DNA of 64,000 nucleotides from contig NZ_BJND01000016.1 in the NCBI RefSeq assembly GCF_006539505.1, forward strand, positions 124,001-188,000, given 5' to 3'. Origin of the DNA: Streptomyces spinoverrucosus. GTDB lineage: Bacteria > Actinomycetota > Actinomycetes > Streptomycetales > Streptomycetaceae. Each line of letters starts with the position of its first letter. The first letter of the stretch is position 1. Of the stretch, positions 39,243 through 50,066 are shown one piece after another. A program made the translations under genes and the position numbers. Below the pieces are notes generated by a model that was given only the letters and a program-made list of their open reading frames with translations, was not told the origin of the DNA and did not search any database.

Positions 39243-39292
39243 TTGACGAACCATGCAGACTCCTGCATACTCATGCATGTCAGCGAATGCAG
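39243..39292 (+). promoter_or_regulatory. argG promoter overlapped by tandem ARG boxes
   Basis: TTGACG (39243-39248) and CATACT (39266-39271) are 17 bases apart. Over and after the -10 lie repeated ATGCAG/CTGCAT/ATGCAT half-sites (39253-39292), giving inverted repeats such as ATGCAGACTCCTGCAT. This is the arrangement of an ArgR operator, and binding would block RNA polymerase. Confidence 0.75.
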
Positions 39293-39308
39293 TGTGAGGA
39301 GAAACCCC

Positions 39309-40502
39309 GTGACCGAGCGCGTCGTACTCGCCTACTCAGGCGGTCTGGACACCTCCGTCGCCATCGGCTGGATCGCCGAGGAGACGGGCGCCGAGGTCAT
39401 CGCCGTTGCGGTCGACGTCGGCCAGGGCGGCGAGGACCTGGACGTCATCCGCAAGCGCGCGCTCGCCTGCGGTGCCGTCGAGGCCGAGGTCGCGGACGCC
39501 AAGGACGAGTTCGCCGAGGAGTACTGCCTCCCGGCGATCAAGGCCAACGCCCTCTACATGGACCGCTACCCGCTGGTCTCCGCCCTCTCCCGGCCGACGA
39601 TCGTCAAGCACCTCGTCGCCGCCGCCAAGAAGCACGGCGCCGACACGGTCGCCCACGGCTGCACCGGCAAGGGCAACGACCAGGTCCGCTTCGAGGCCGG
39701 CATCGTCGCCCTCGCCCCCGACCTCAAGTGCATCGCCCCGGTCCGCGACTACGCGATGACGAGGGACAAGGCGATCGCGTTCTGCGAGGAGAAGAACCTC
39801 CCGATCGCGACCACCAAGAAGTCCCCGTACTCCATCGACCAGAACGTCTTCGGCCGCGCCGTCGAGACGGGCTTCCTGGAGGACATCTGGAACGCCCCGA
39901 TCGAGGACATCTACGAGTACACCCAGAACCCGGCCACCCCGCGTGAGGCCGACGAGGTGATCATCACCTTCAAGGAGGGCGTCCCGGTCGCCATCGACGG
40001 CAAGCCCGTCACCGTGCTCCAGGCCATCCAGCAGCTCAACGAGCGCGCCGGCGCCCAGGGCATCGGCCGGATCGACATGGTCGAGGACCGCCTGGTCGGC
40101 ATCAAGTCCCGCGAGGTGTACGAGGCGCCGGGCGCGATCGCCCTGATCACCGCCCACCAGGAGCTGGAGAACGTCACCGTCGAGCGTGAACTCGCCCGCT
40201 ACAAGCGGCAGGTCGAGCAGCGCTGGGGCGAGCTGGTCTACGACGGCCTGTGGTTCTCCCCGCTCAAGCGCGCCCTGGACGGCTTCATCAACGAGGCCAA
40301 CCAGCACGTCTCCGGCGACATCCGGATGACCCTGCACGGCGGCCGCGCCGTCGTCACCGGCCGCCGCTCGGAGTCCTCGCTGTACGACTTCAACCTCGCG
40401 ACCTACGACACCGGCGACACGTTCGACCAGTCCGCGGCGAAGGGCTTCATCGACATCTACAGCATGTCGTCGAAGATCGCCGCCAAGCGCGACCTGGCGT
40501 AA
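39309..40502 (+). CDS. argG: Argininosuccinate synthase
   Basis: Joins citrulline and aspartate using ATP. Residues 397. [17 protein letters not shown] is the ATP-pyrophosphatase P-loop; [14 protein letters not shown] and [15 protein letters not shown] are conserved substrate-binding segments. GTG 39309 follows GAGGAGAAA. The upstream ARG boxes indicate arginine repression. argH follows after 99 bases with a hairpin between, so argG may be partly terminated before argH. Confidence 0.97.
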   Translation: MTERVVLAYSGGLDTSVAIGWIAEETGAEVIAVAVDVGQGGEDLDVIRKRALACGAVEAEVADAKDEFAEEYCLPAIKANALYMDRYPLVSALSRPTIVKHLVAAAKKHGADTVAHGCTGKGNDQVRFEAGIVALAPDLKCIAPVRDYAMTRDKAIAFCEEKNLPIATTKKSPYSIDQNVFGRAVETGFLEDIWNAPIEDIYEYTQNPATPREADEVIITFKEGVPVAIDGKPVTVLQAIQQLNERAGAQGIGRIDMVEDRLVGIKSREVYEAPGAIALITAHQELENVTVERELARYKRQVEQRWGELVYDGLWFSPLKRALDGFINEANQHVSGDIRMTLHGGRAVVTGRRSESSLYDFNLATYDTGDTFDQSAAKGFIDIYSMSSKIAAKRDLA

Positions 40503-40538
40503 CCGAGCGACGACCCCTCGCACGCACTAGCCTGACAG

Positions 40539-40569
40539 CCGCCTCCTCGACCATCGGCCGGGGAGGCGG
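40539..40569 (+). other. Hairpin between argG and argH
   Basis: CCGCCTCC (40539-40546) pairs with GGAGGCGG (40562-40569) around a 15-base loop. It may terminate or process part of the argG transcript before argH. Confidence 0.5.
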
Positions 40570-40589
40570 TCGCACATCGACAGCCTTGA

Positions 40590-42035
<1,446 letters not shown>

Positions 42036-42040
42036 GGGAA

Positions 42041-42110
42041 CGCCCTTCAGGTGCGCGGGGAACTGCGCGACAAGCCACGACGCACCCGCACCCGCCGAAC
42101 CACCGCACGA
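42041..42110 (+). repeat. Dispersed Streptomyces intergenic repeat, copy C
   Basis: Contains GTGCGCGGGGAACTGCGCGA, CAAGCCACGACGCACCCGCA and CCCGCCGA. It is outside coding sequence and directly downstream of argH. Confidence 0.85.
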
Positions 42111-42194
42111 ACCGAGTTCTGAGGCGAGAGCCGAAGGTCATCACGGGTTACGTTGGTCGCAAGCCGTACCGGAGCCGACCCGACGGAGCCCGCG

Positions 42195-43166
42195 ATGCCC
42201 TTCGCCCGCCTGGCCTCAGCAACAACCGCCACCTGCCACATCGGCCTCGGCCTCGCCGCAATCGGCCGCCCCGGCTACATCAACCTCGGCCGCGACGAGG
42301 ACCTCGGCACCGACCGCAGCGTAGACACCCTTCGCACCCGTACCCACGAACTCCTCGACGCCGCCTACGCCCAGGGCGTGCGCTACTTCGACGTAGCCCG
42401 CTCCTACGGCCGCTCCGAGGAATTCCTCGCCGACTGGCTGAACGCCCACCCCGAGATCGACGACATCGTCGTCGGCAGCAAGTGGGGTTACACCTACACC
42501 GCCGACTGGTCCACCACCGCCGAGCAGCACGAGGTCAAGGACCACAGCCTCGCCACCTTCGAACGGCAGCGCGCCGAAAGTATCGAACTGCTCGGCGACC
42601 GGCTCGACCTCTACCAGATCCACTCGGTGACCCCCGACAGCCCCGCCCTCACCGACAAGGACCTGCACGCCAGGCTCGCCGAGGCCGCCGCCCAGGGCCT
42701 GACCATCGGCTTCTCCACCAGCGGCCCCGCGCAGGCCGACGCGATCCGGGTGGCGCTGGAGATCACGGTCGACGGCGAGCGTCTCTTCCGTACCGTCCAG
42801 TCCACCTACAACGCCCTGGAGACCTCGGCCGCCCCCGCCCTCGCCGAGGCCCACGACGCCGGGCTCACGGTGATCGTCAAGGAGGGCATGGCCAACGGGC
42901 GGCTCGCCGAGCCGTATGCGCCGGACGCGCTGAAGGCCGTAGCGGCGGAAACGTCACTCGGCTGCGACGCTGTAGCCCTCGCCCTGATCCTGCGCGAGCC
43001 CTGGGCCGGCGTGGTCCTCTCCGGCGCCGCGACCACCGTCCAGCTCGCCTCCAACCTGCACGCCGCCGTCGTGGACCTCGACGACGACCAGCTGACGCGG
43101 CTCGCCGCGCTCGTCGAGGAGCCGCAGGTGTACTGGGAGCGGCGCGGGCAGCTGCCCTGGCACTGA
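42195..43166 (+). CDS. Aldo/keto reductase
   Basis: A 323-residue NADPH-dependent reductase of aldehydes or ketones, TIM barrel. The catalytic tetrad can be read: Asp and Tyr in YFDVARSYGRSE, Lys in VVGSKWGYTY, His in LYQIHSVTPD. The coenzyme-binding end contains IVKEGMANGRLAEPY and VVLSGAATTVQLASN. Substrate unknown. ATG 42195 gives the family length. It stands before the TetR-MFS pair. Confidence 0.88.
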   Translation: MPFARLASATTATCHIGLGLAAIGRPGYINLGRDEDLGTDRSVDTLRTRTHELLDAAYAQGVRYFDVARSYGRSEEFLADWLNAHPEIDDIVVGSKWGYTYTADWSTTAEQHEVKDHSLATFERQRAESIELLGDRLDLYQIHSVTPDSPALTDKDLHARLAEAAAQGLTIGFSTSGPAQADAIRVALEITVDGERLFRTVQSTYNALETSAAPALAEAHDAGLTVIVKEGMANGRLAEPYAPDALKAVAAETSLGCDAVALALILREPWAGVVLSGAATTVQLASNLHAAVVDLDDDQLTRLAALVEEPQVYWERRGQLPWH

Positions 43167-43210
43167 CACACACCACCCGGAAGACCGGATTGTGAGTCAC
43201 GCATGCCTAG

Positions 43211-43250
43211 TGTGAGACAAGAATGTCTCACATGGGCTATGGTTGTCTCA
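43211..43250 (+). promoter_or_regulatory. Palindromic TetR operator and leaderless promoter
   Basis: TGTGAGACA (43211-43219) and TGTCTCACA (43224-43232) form a perfect 9-bp inverted repeat with spacer AGAA. GAGACA (43214-43219) can act as -35 and TATGGT (43238-43243) as -10 with 18 bases between, and the ATG at 43250 follows the -10 by six bases, so the mRNA would be leaderless. A further half-site TTGTCTCA overlaps the start. Confidence 0.7.
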
Positions 43251-43801
43251 TGGCCGTCGATCGAGAGCACGTACTGCGCAGTGCCGCAGCCCTGCTGACC
43301 CGTAAATCCACCGCGACCATGGACGAGGTCGCCAAGGCCGCCGGGATCAGCCGAGCCACGCTGCACCGCCAGTTCGCCGGGCGCGACGCGCTGGTCCGGG
43401 CGCTGGAGGCGCTCGGCATCGCGGAGTGCGAGGCCGCGCTGGACGCGGCCCGGCTGGACGAGGGGAGCGCCAGTGACGCCGTACGGCGGCTGGTGCGGGA
43501 GATCGAGCCCGCGGCCGGACTCCTCTCCTTCCTCTACACCGAGAACCAGCTGTTCGAGGGCGAGGAGCAGAACGCGGGATGGGCCCGGCTCGACGCCCGG
43601 GTCTCGGCACTGTTCCGGCGCGGCCAGGACAGCGGCGAGTTCCGCATCGACCTGACCCCCGCCTGGCTCACCGAGGCCCTCTACGGCCTGATCGCCGCCG
43701 GGGCCTGGTCGGTGCACGACGGCAAGGTGGCCGCGAACGACTTCCAGAACATGATCGTCGAGCTGCTGCTCGGCGGTGCGACACGGAGAGAGGAATCATG
43801 A
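43250..43801 (+). CDS. TetR family repressor
   Basis: A 183-residue repressor. The HTH domain (about 5-50) reads TMDEVAKAAGISRATLHRQF. The C-terminal ligand domain is alpha-helical and similar to regulators of drug efflux. ATG 43250 (MAVDREHV) is chosen because a -10 element lies just before it. The upstream 22-base palindrome is a likely autoregulatory site. The TGA overlaps the ATG of the MFS transporter, its probable target, which would be induced by its own substrate. Confidence 0.9.
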   Translation: MAVDREHVLRSAAALLTRKSTATMDEVAKAAGISRATLHRQFAGRDALVRALEALGIAECEAALDAARLDEGSASDAVRRLVREIEPAAGLLSFLYTENQLFEGEEQNAGWARLDARVSALFRRGQDSGEFRIDLTPAWLTEALYGLIAAGAWSVHDGKVAANDFQNMIVELLLGGATRREES

Positions 43802-45327
43802 CCAGCACCCTGCAGTCGGCGAACGCGAACGAGGCGGTGAAGCGCCCCGGCCGCTGGCTGGCGCTGTCCGTACTCGTGCTCGCCGTGCTGCTGGTGGCCG
43901 TCGACGCCACCGTGCTCGGCCTGGCGACCCCGTACATATCGGAGGATCTGCGCCCGTCCGGCACCCAGCTGCTGTGGATCGGTGACGTCTACTCCTTCGT
44001 GATCGCCGGTCTGCTCGTCTCCATGGGCAGTCTCGGCGACCGCATCGGCCGCAAGCGGATCCTGCTGATCGGCGCCACGGCGTTCGGCGCGGTCTCCGTG
44101 CTCAACGCCTACGCGACCACGCCGGAGCTGCTGATCGTGGCCCGCGCGCTGCTCGGCGTCGCGGGCGCGACGCTGATGCCGGCCACGCTCGCCCTGATCC
44201 GCAACCTCTTCCACGACCCGCGCGAGCGCAGCCTCGCCATCGGCATCTGGGGCGCCACCGCGTCCGCCGGTACGGCGGTCGGTCCGATCGCCGGTGGTTT
44301 CCTGCTGGAGCACTTCTGGTGGGGCTCGGTCTTTCTGATCAACCTGCCCGTGATGGTGGTCCTCGTCCTCGTCGGCATCAAGCTGCTGCCCGAGTCGAAG
44401 AACGCGAGCCCCGGCCCCTGGGACCTGCGCAGCGTCCTGCTGTCGCTGGTCGGCATGATCGGGGTGGTGTACGCGGTCAAGGAGGCCGCCACGCACGGGT
44501 TCGGCTGGGAGGCGCTCGCCGCGGGCCTGCTGGGTGCCGGCGCGCTCTACGGTTTCGTACGGCGTCAGCTCACCCTCACCGAGCCGCTGCTGGACATGCG
44601 GCTGTTCCGCAACCGCGGTTTCAGTGGGGCGGTGCTCGCCGACCTGCTGACCATCCTCGGCATGTCCGGCCTGGTCTTCTTCCTCTCGCAGTTCCTGCAA
44701 CTGGTGCAGGGCCGACGGCCGTTCGAGGCGGGCCTGGCCGAACTGCCCGCCGCGCTCGGTGCGGTGGCGGCCGGTCTGGTCGCCGGGCGGGCGGCCCGCC
44801 GGTACTCGGTGCGGGCCGTGGTGGCGGGCGGACTCGCCGCCGTCGGCCTGGCGCTGGGCGCGCTGACCCTGATCGGCCAGAACACCGGGTATCCGCTGCT
44901 TGGGGCCGCGCTGCTGGTCGTCGGTGTCGGTGCGGGGTTCTCGTTCACGGTGACCGCCGACGTGATCCTCGCGTCCGTGCCCAAGGAGCAGGCGGGCGCC
45001 GCGTCGGCGGTGTCCGAGACGGCGTACGAACTCGGCGCCGCCCTCGGTATCGCCCTGCTCGGCTCGATCGTGACCGGTGTCTACAAGGGCTTCGCCGCAC
45101 CGGAGGGCACCCCGCAGGCCGCGCACGAGTCGCTGGGCGGCGCGGTCGAGGTGGCCGCGGGTCTGCCCGCCGACACGTCCGGTGAGCTGCTGGACGCGGC
45201 CCGCCAGTCCTTCGTCGACGGCCTGACGCTCGCGTCGGGCGTGGGTGCTGTGGTGCTGCTGGCGGCGGCCGTGGCGGGGTGGTTCCTGCTGCGCGGGCAG
45301 CGGCTGGAAGGCGCGGTCGAGCACTGA
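43798..45327 (+). CDS. MFS multidrug efflux transporter, DHA2 (14-TM) family
   Basis: A 509-residue exporter. Helix 1 has VAVDATVLGLATPYI, the loop after helix 2 GSLGDRIGRKRILLIG, and helix 5 motif C-like GTAVGPIAGGFLLEHF. It resembles QacA/SmvA-type exporters of cationic antiseptics or antibiotics. The ATG overlaps the TetR stop, so repressor and pump form one inducible operon; GAGAGAGGAATC lies before the start. The substrate is not predictable from sequence. Confidence 0.9.
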   Translation: MTSTLQSANANEAVKRPGRWLALSVLVLAVLLVAVDATVLGLATPYISEDLRPSGTQLLWIGDVYSFVIAGLLVSMGSLGDRIGRKRILLIGATAFGAVSVLNAYATTPELLIVARALLGVAGATLMPATLALIRNLFHDPRERSLAIGIWGATASAGTAVGPIAGGFLLEHFWWGSVFLINLPVMVVLVLVGIKLLPESKNASPGPWDLRSVLLSLVGMIGVVYAVKEAATHGFGWEALAAGLLGAGALYGFVRRQLTLTEPLLDMRLFRNRGFSGAVLADLLTILGMSGLVFFLSQFLQLVQGRRPFEAGLAELPAALGAVAAGLVAGRAARRYSVRAVVAGGLAAVGLALGALTLIGQNTGYPLLGAALLVVGVGAGFSFTVTADVILASVPKEQAGAASAVSETAYELGAALGIALLGSIVTGVYKGFAAPEGTPQAAHESLGGAVEVAAGLPADTSGELLDAARQSFVDGLTLASGVGAVVLLAAAVAGWFLLRGQRLEGAVEH

Positions 45328-45419
45328 CGGCCGTAAGGCTTTAAGTCCGTTTTCGGCTTCGCCTGATGGTCTGGCTCCGTACCCGATGTCGTATCCCACG
45401 GCTGAAGGAGCCACCGACC

Positions 45420-45638
45420 ATGACACGTCGTACGAAGAAAGTCCTCGTCACCGCCTCCGTCCTGGCCGCCGCCGGCCTCGCAGGGGGCGGTGTCGCGCTC
45501 GCGGCCGACGGTGACGAGGCGCCGCGTGAGCAGATCAGGTTCGTCGTCGAGGAGGGCGGCGCAGCGGACCGGGAGGACTGCCCCTGGAAGGACAGCAGCA
45601 CCGTAGCCCCCTCGTCCGACCCCGCCTCGGCGCTGTGA
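45420..45638 (+). CDS. Very small secreted protein ahead of moxR
   Basis: A 72-residue precursor. Signal peptide about 1-28 (KKVLVTASVLAAAGLAGGG, ending VALA), leaving a mature peptide of about 44 residues that is acidic and has one cysteine in REDCPWKDSS. No family recognised. Start ATG 45420, five bases into a good context (GAAGGAGCC). Its TGA overlaps the GTG of the MoxR gene, so it belongs to the same operon and may be its secreted ligand or reporter; this is inference. Confidence 0.65.
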   Translation: MTRRTKKVLVTASVLAAAGLAGGGVALAADGDEAPREQIRFVVEEGGAADREDCPWKDSSTVAPSSDPASAL

Positions 45639-46621
45639 CCGCCCAGATCCCGGAGGGCAAGCTCCTCGAAGAGGCCCTCTTCGAGGTCAAGCGGGTGATC
45701 GTCGGCCAGGACCGCATGGTGGAGCGGATGTTCACCGCGGTCCTTGCCCGCGGCCACTGCCTGCTCGAAGGCGTCCCCGGCGTCGCCAAGACGCTCGCGG
45801 CGAAGACCCTCGCGCACGTCGCGGGCGGGCACTTCGCCCGCCTGCAGTTCACCCCCGACCTCGTGCCCTCCGACATCACCGGCACTCGCATCTACCGCCC
45901 CTCCCAGGAGGCGTTCGACATCGAGCCGGGCCCGGTGCTGGCCAACGTCGTGCTCGCCGACGAGATCAACCGCGCCCCCGCCAAGGTGCAGTCCGCGCTC
46001 CTGGAGGTGATGGGCGAGCACCAGGTCTCCATCGGCGGCACCACCCTCCCCGTCCCCCAGCCGTTCCTCGTGCTCGCCACCCAGAACCCGATCGAGTCCG
46101 AGGGCGTCTACCAGCTCCCCGAGGCCCAGCGCGACCGCTTCCTGCTCAAGGTGGACGTGGCCGCGCCCAGCGAGTCGGAGGAGCTCGCCATCCTCTACCG
46201 GATGAGCGTCGACCCGCCCCGGCCGCGCCGCGTCCTCACCCCGGACGGCCTGGTCGCGCTCCAGCGCACGGCCGACGAGGTGTTCGTGCACCACGCGGTC
46301 GCCGAGTACGCCGTACGTCTCGTCGTCGCCACCCGCGAACTCGCCGGACCGGGCAGCCGCGTGGCGCACGGCGCGGGCCCGCGCGCCACGCTCGGCCTGG
46401 TCGCGGCGGCCCGGGCGCTGGCCCTGTTGCGCGGCCGCGGTTACGTCCTGCCCGAGGACATGCACGACCTGGCGCACGAGGTCATCGCGCACCGCCTGGT
46501 CCTCTCCTTCGACGCCCTCGCCGACGGCATCTCCGCGCGCGAGATCGTCGACGAGGTGCTCGCGGCGGTGGAACAGCCCAGGATCAGCCCGCGCCAGGCA
46601 GCCGAGGAGGCGGCCGCATGA
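45635..46621 (+). CDS. MoxR family AAA+ ATPase
   Basis: A 328-residue chaperone-like ATPase. Walker A GVPGVAKT (about 46-53), Walker B NVVLADEINRAP, sensor 1 in FLVLATQNPIESEG, and the arginine finger region LPEAQRDRFLLKV. MoxR proteins work with DUF58 and VWA proteins to mature or activate envelope or metal-dependent enzymes; those two genes follow immediately with four-base overlaps. GTG 45635 overlaps the preceding stop. Confidence 0.95.
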   Translation: MTAQIPEGKLLEEALFEVKRVIVGQDRMVERMFTAVLARGHCLLEGVPGVAKTLAAKTLAHVAGGHFARLQFTPDLVPSDITGTRIYRPSQEAFDIEPGPVLANVVLADEINRAPAKVQSALLEVMGEHQVSIGGTTLPVPQPFLVLATQNPIESEGVYQLPEAQRDRFLLKVDVAAPSESEELAILYRMSVDPPRPRRVLTPDGLVALQRTADEVFVHHAVAEYAVRLVVATRELAGPGSRVAHGAGPRATLGLVAAARALALLRGRGYVLPEDMHDLAHEVIAHRLVLSFDALADGISAREIVDEVLAAVEQPRISPRQAAEEAAA

Positions 46622-47526
46622 CCCCCACGCTGCGCGAACTCACCCCCGAACAGGCCCTCAGACACCTGGAGTTGCTCTTCACCCGCCGCCCCGACGGGCT
46701 CCTCCAGGGCGAACACGCGTCCCTCGTGCCGGGGCCCGGCAGCGAGATCTCCGAGACACGTCCGTACGTCATCGGCGACGACGTCCGCCGGATGGACTGG
46801 AACGCCACCGCCCGCACCACCGTCCCGCACGTCCGCCGCACCCTCGCCGACCGCGAACTCACCACCTGGATCGTCCTCGACGCCTCCGCCAGCATGGACT
46901 TCGGCACCGCCCGGATGGAGAAGCGGGACCTCGCGGTGGGCGCGGCGGCGGCCGTCGCGTTCCTCACCGAGCGGGCCGGTAACCGACTCGGCGCACAGAT
47001 CACCGGCCCCTACGGCATCCAGCGCATCCCGCCCCGTACCGGCCGCCGCCACCTGCTGGCGATCCTGCAGGCCGCCCTCGACCGCCCCCGCGTCGCGCCC
47101 GGCGTCCCCGAACACACCCTCGCCGAGGCGCTGCACGCACTGCGCGCCCTGCCCTCCGGGGGCTTGGTCGCCGTCGTCTCCGACTTCCTGGAGACCGGCT
47201 GGGAGCAGCCGCTGCGCACCGTGTCCCACCGCCACCAGGTCCTCGCCGTCGAGACGGTCGACCCACGGGAGCTGGAACTGCCCGCCGTCGGCCTGCTCAC
47301 GGTGGTGGACCCGGAGACCGGGCGGCGCCGCGAAGTCCCCACGCACGCACGGCGGTTGCGCGAGCGCTACGCCGAGGCCGCGCTGGAGCAGCGGGCGCTG
47401 ATCCGGCAGTCCATCCGCCGGGCGGGCGCCGCGCATCTGCGGCTGCGCACGGACCGGGACTGGGTGCGGGACATCGTGCGGTACGTGGCGGCGCAGCGTC
47501 GGCGCACGGGAGGAGGCGCGGCATGA
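46618..47526 (+). CDS. DUF58 domain protein
   Basis: A 302-residue protein with the DUF58 signature RPYVIGDDVRRMDWNATART followed by a VWA-like fold with the metal-site sequence LDASASMDFG. It is the usual partner of MoxR ATPases. No membrane helix is seen. Overlaps MoxR and the VWA gene by four bases each. Confidence 0.92.
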   Translation: MTPTLRELTPEQALRHLELLFTRRPDGLLQGEHASLVPGPGSEISETRPYVIGDDVRRMDWNATARTTVPHVRRTLADRELTTWIVLDASASMDFGTARMEKRDLAVGAAAAVAFLTERAGNRLGAQITGPYGIQRIPPRTGRRHLLAILQAALDRPRVAPGVPEHTLAEALHALRALPSGGLVAVVSDFLETGWEQPLRTVSHRHQVLAVETVDPRELELPAVGLLTVVDPETGRRREVPTHARRLRERYAEAALEQRALIRQSIRRAGAAHLRLRTDRDWVRDIVRYVAAQRRRTGGGAA

Positions 47527-48473
47527 GCCTGCGTTCCCCCGGCTGGCTGCTGCTGCTCCTGCCGCTCGCCGCGCTGATCGCCGCGTACCTGGTGACACAG
47601 CGCCGGCGCAACCGGTACGCCGTCCGCTTCACCAACCTCGACCTGCTGGACAAGGTCGCCCCGAACCGGCCCGGCTGGCGGCGGCATGTCCCGGCCGCGG
47701 CCTTCTGCGCCATGCTCGCGCTGCTGGTCGTGGGGTTCGCCCGGCCGACCGCCGAGGTCCAGGTGCCGAGGGAACGGGCCACGATCGTCGTCGCCTTCGA
47801 CGTCTCCACCTCCATGGAGGCCACGGATGTGGAGCCGACCCGCTTCGAGGCCGCCCAGCAGGCCGCGCTGGCGTTCGTGGACCGGCTGCCGGAGCGGTTC
47901 AACGCGGGACTCGTCCCGTTCAGCGGCTCCGCCACGGTCGCGGTGCCGCCGACCACCGACCGCGAGGTGCTGCGCTCGGCGATCCAGCGGCTGACCACCG
48001 GCGCGGGCACGGCCATCGGCGACGCCGTCGTCGCCGCCCGCGACGCGGTCCGCGCCCTCGACGAACGGGCCGAGACCGAGCCGCCGCCCGCCCACATCGT
48101 GCTGCTCTCCGACGGCTCCAACACCACCGGCCGCTCGGTGGAGTCGGCGGCCCGGGAGGCGGCGGCCGACCGCATCCCGGTGTCGACCATCGCCTACGGC
48201 ACGCCGGACGGCACGATCACCCTCCCGTCCGGCGACAGCGTGCCGGTCCCCGTCGACGGCCCCGCCCTGGCCGGGCTCGCCTCGACGACCGGCGGCGACT
48301 TCCACGAGGCGGCGACCGGGGAGGAGCTCCAGGCGGTCTACGAGGACATCGGCAGCTCCGTCGGCCATCGCACCGAGGAACGGGAGATCTGGCAGTGGTT
48401 CGTGGCGGCGGGACTGCTCACGGCGCTGCTCGCCGCCGCCACGTCCTTGCTGTGGTTCTCCCGGATTCCGTGA
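47523..48473 (+). CDS. VWA domain membrane protein (BatA-like)
   Basis: A 316-residue protein with two N-terminal transmembrane helices (about 6-24 and 56-73), a von Willebrand A domain carrying the MIDAS motif DVSTS (93-97) with LLSDGSN later, and a C-terminal helix (about 295-312). It resembles BatA/BatB, which associate with MoxR and bind partners through a metal ion. The VWA domain should face outward. A 24-base gap separates it from the protease gene. Confidence 0.92.
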   Translation: MSLRSPGWLLLLLPLAALIAAYLVTQRRRNRYAVRFTNLDLLDKVAPNRPGWRRHVPAAAFCAMLALLVVGFARPTAEVQVPRERATIVVAFDVSTSMEATDVEPTRFEAAQQAALAFVDRLPERFNAGLVPFSGSATVAVPPTTDREVLRSAIQRLTTGAGTAIGDAVVAARDAVRALDERAETEPPPAHIVLLSDGSNTTGRSVESAAREAAADRIPVSTIAYGTPDGTITLPSGDSVPVPVDGPALAGLASTTGGDFHEAATGEELQAVYEDIGSSVGHRTEEREIWQWFVAAGLLTALLAAATSLLWFSRIP

Positions 48474-48497
48474 CCACCGACTCAAGGAGGCAGGACC

Positions 48498-49370
48498 GTG
48501 ACCGATCCCAGCTCCCACCCCGGTCTGGGCGCCCCGCGAGGGCCCGCGTTCCTGGCCGGGCGGGCACCCGCGTTCCCCGGCCCGCCCGCACCATCGGCCG
48601 AGGCGCCGGCCGCCGCGCACGCCGCCCCGCCACCGGCCCCACCGTCCGGCCGTACCCCCCGTCCTTTCGTCGCAACCCTCCTCGCCGCCGTCCTGGCAGG
48701 CGGTGCCGCGGGATACGCGGCCGGGGCCCTCGGCGACGCCGACCCGGCCTCCGCTCCGGCGGCCGCGCTGCGGGCGGGGGACCTCGAAGCGGTCGCCGCG
48801 CGGGTCCTGCCGAGTGTGGTGTCCGTCGAGACGACACGCGGACAGGGGTCGGGGTTCGTCTTCGACGAGCGGGGGCGGATGCTCACCAACGCCCATGTGG
48901 TGGAGGGTAGTTCGGAGGTGACCGTCGAGTTGCAAGACGGGCGGCGGCTGCGGGCGGAGGTGATCGGCGACGACCCCCAGTACGACGTGGCCGTCCTGGA
49001 ACCCGAGACCGCGCGCGGCCTGGACGCCGCCGAGCTGGCCACCGGCGGACGACCGGCCGTGGGGGACACCGTGCTCGCGATCGGGTCGCCGCTGGGCCTG
49101 AGCGGGACGGTGACGTCCGGGATCGTCAGCGCGCTGGACCGGCCGGTGCGGCTGGGGGACGGCGGGCAGCGCAGGGCGGTGCAGACCGACGCGTCGATCA
49201 ATCCGGGCAACTCGGGTGGGCCGCTGGTGGACGCGGAGGGGCGGGTGATCGGCATCAATACGGCCATCGCGACGTTGGACCAGGAGAGGGGCGGGTCCAT
49301 CGGGATCGGGTTCGCGATTCCGGTGGGGGACGCGGTGGATGCGGCGCGGACCATCATTGACGGCGGGTGA
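48498..49370 (+). CDS. Trypsin-like S1C (HtrA-type) serine protease without a PDZ domain
   Basis: A 290-residue protein. Pro/Ala-rich cytoplasmic N-terminus (about 1-55), one transmembrane helix (about 57-79), and an extracytoplasmic protease domain with triad His133 in LTNAHVVEG, Asp163 in YDVAVLE, and Ser239 in NPGNSGGPL. It ends after the catalytic domain, so the PDZ domain usual in DegP/HtrA is missing. It could clip misfolded envelope proteins; its position between VWA and a two-component system suggests envelope quality control. GTG 48498 follows CAAGGAGG. Confidence 0.9.
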   Translation: MTDPSSHPGLGAPRGPAFLAGRAPAFPGPPAPSAEAPAAAHAAPPPAPPSGRTPRPFVATLLAAVLAGGAAGYAAGALGDADPASAPAAALRAGDLEAVAARVLPSVVSVETTRGQGSGFVFDERGRMLTNAHVVEGSSEVTVELQDGRRLRAEVIGDDPQYDVAVLEPETARGLDAAELATGGRPAVGDTVLAIGSPLGLSGTVTSGIVSALDRPVRLGDGGQRRAVQTDASINPGNSGGPLVDAEGRVIGINTAIATLDQERGGSIGIGFAIPVGDAVDAARTIIDGG

Positions 49371-49397
49371 GCGCCTGCTGGGTCATCGGGAGGTCAC

Positions 49398-50066
49398 ATG
49401 AGACTGCTCGTTGTCGAGGACGAGGAAGACCTGGTCGTCGCTCTGCGGGTCGGGCTGGTGCGTGCCGGATACGCCGTCGACGTGGCGCCCGATGTCGACA
49501 CGGCGACCGAGAAGCTCGCCGTCAACGACTACGACCTGGTCCTGCTGGACCTGAACCTCCCCGACGGCGACGGATTCGCCGTGTGCCGCGACATCCGCGC
49601 CACCCCCGGAGGACCCCGCATCCTCATGCTCACCGCGCGTGACCGGCTCGCCGACCGAGTGCGCGGGCTCGACGAAGGGGCCGACGACTACCTGGTGAAG
49701 CCCTTCGCGCTGCCCGAGCTGCTCGCCCGTATCCGAGCCCTGCTGCGCCGCGAGGACGGCGGCACCTCGGTCGTCGAGGTCGGTGAGCTGCGCCTGGACA
49801 CCGCCCGGTTCGAGGCCTACCGCGGGCAGCGGCGGCTGCAACTCACGCCCAAGGAGTTCGGCGTCCTGCACTACCTGATGACCCGTCCCGGGCGTGTCGT
49901 ACCGGCCGAGGAACTGCTGGAGCACGTCTGGGACGAGCACGCCGACCCGTTCACCAACACCGTCCGCGTCACCGTCGGCTCCCTGCGGCGCAAGGTCACG
50001 GGCGAGGACGAGCCGCTCATCGAGACGGTGATACGGCAGGGCTACCGCCTCAAGGAGACGCCATGA
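49398..50066 (+). CDS. OmpR/PhoB family response regulator
   Basis: A 222-residue regulator. Receiver domain with acidic pair in LLVVEDEED, phosphoacceptor Asp51 in LLDLNLPDG and Lys in DDYLVKPFALPE. The winged-helix output domain has LTPKEFGVLHYLM and TVRVTVGSLRRKV. Its stop overlaps the start of the cognate kinase gene by four bases. Its own promoter may lie in the 27-base gap or it is read with the protease gene. Confidence 0.95.
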   Translation: MRLLVVEDEEDLVVALRVGLVRAGYAVDVAPDVDTATEKLAVNDYDLVLLDLNLPDGDGFAVCRDIRATPGGPRILMLTARDRLADRVRGLDEGADDYLVKPFALPELLARIRALLRREDGGTSVVEVGELRLDTARFEAYRGQRRLQLTPKEFGVLHYLMTRPGRVVPAEELLEHVWDEHADPFTNTVRVTVGSLRRKVTGEDEPLIETVIRQGYRLKETP

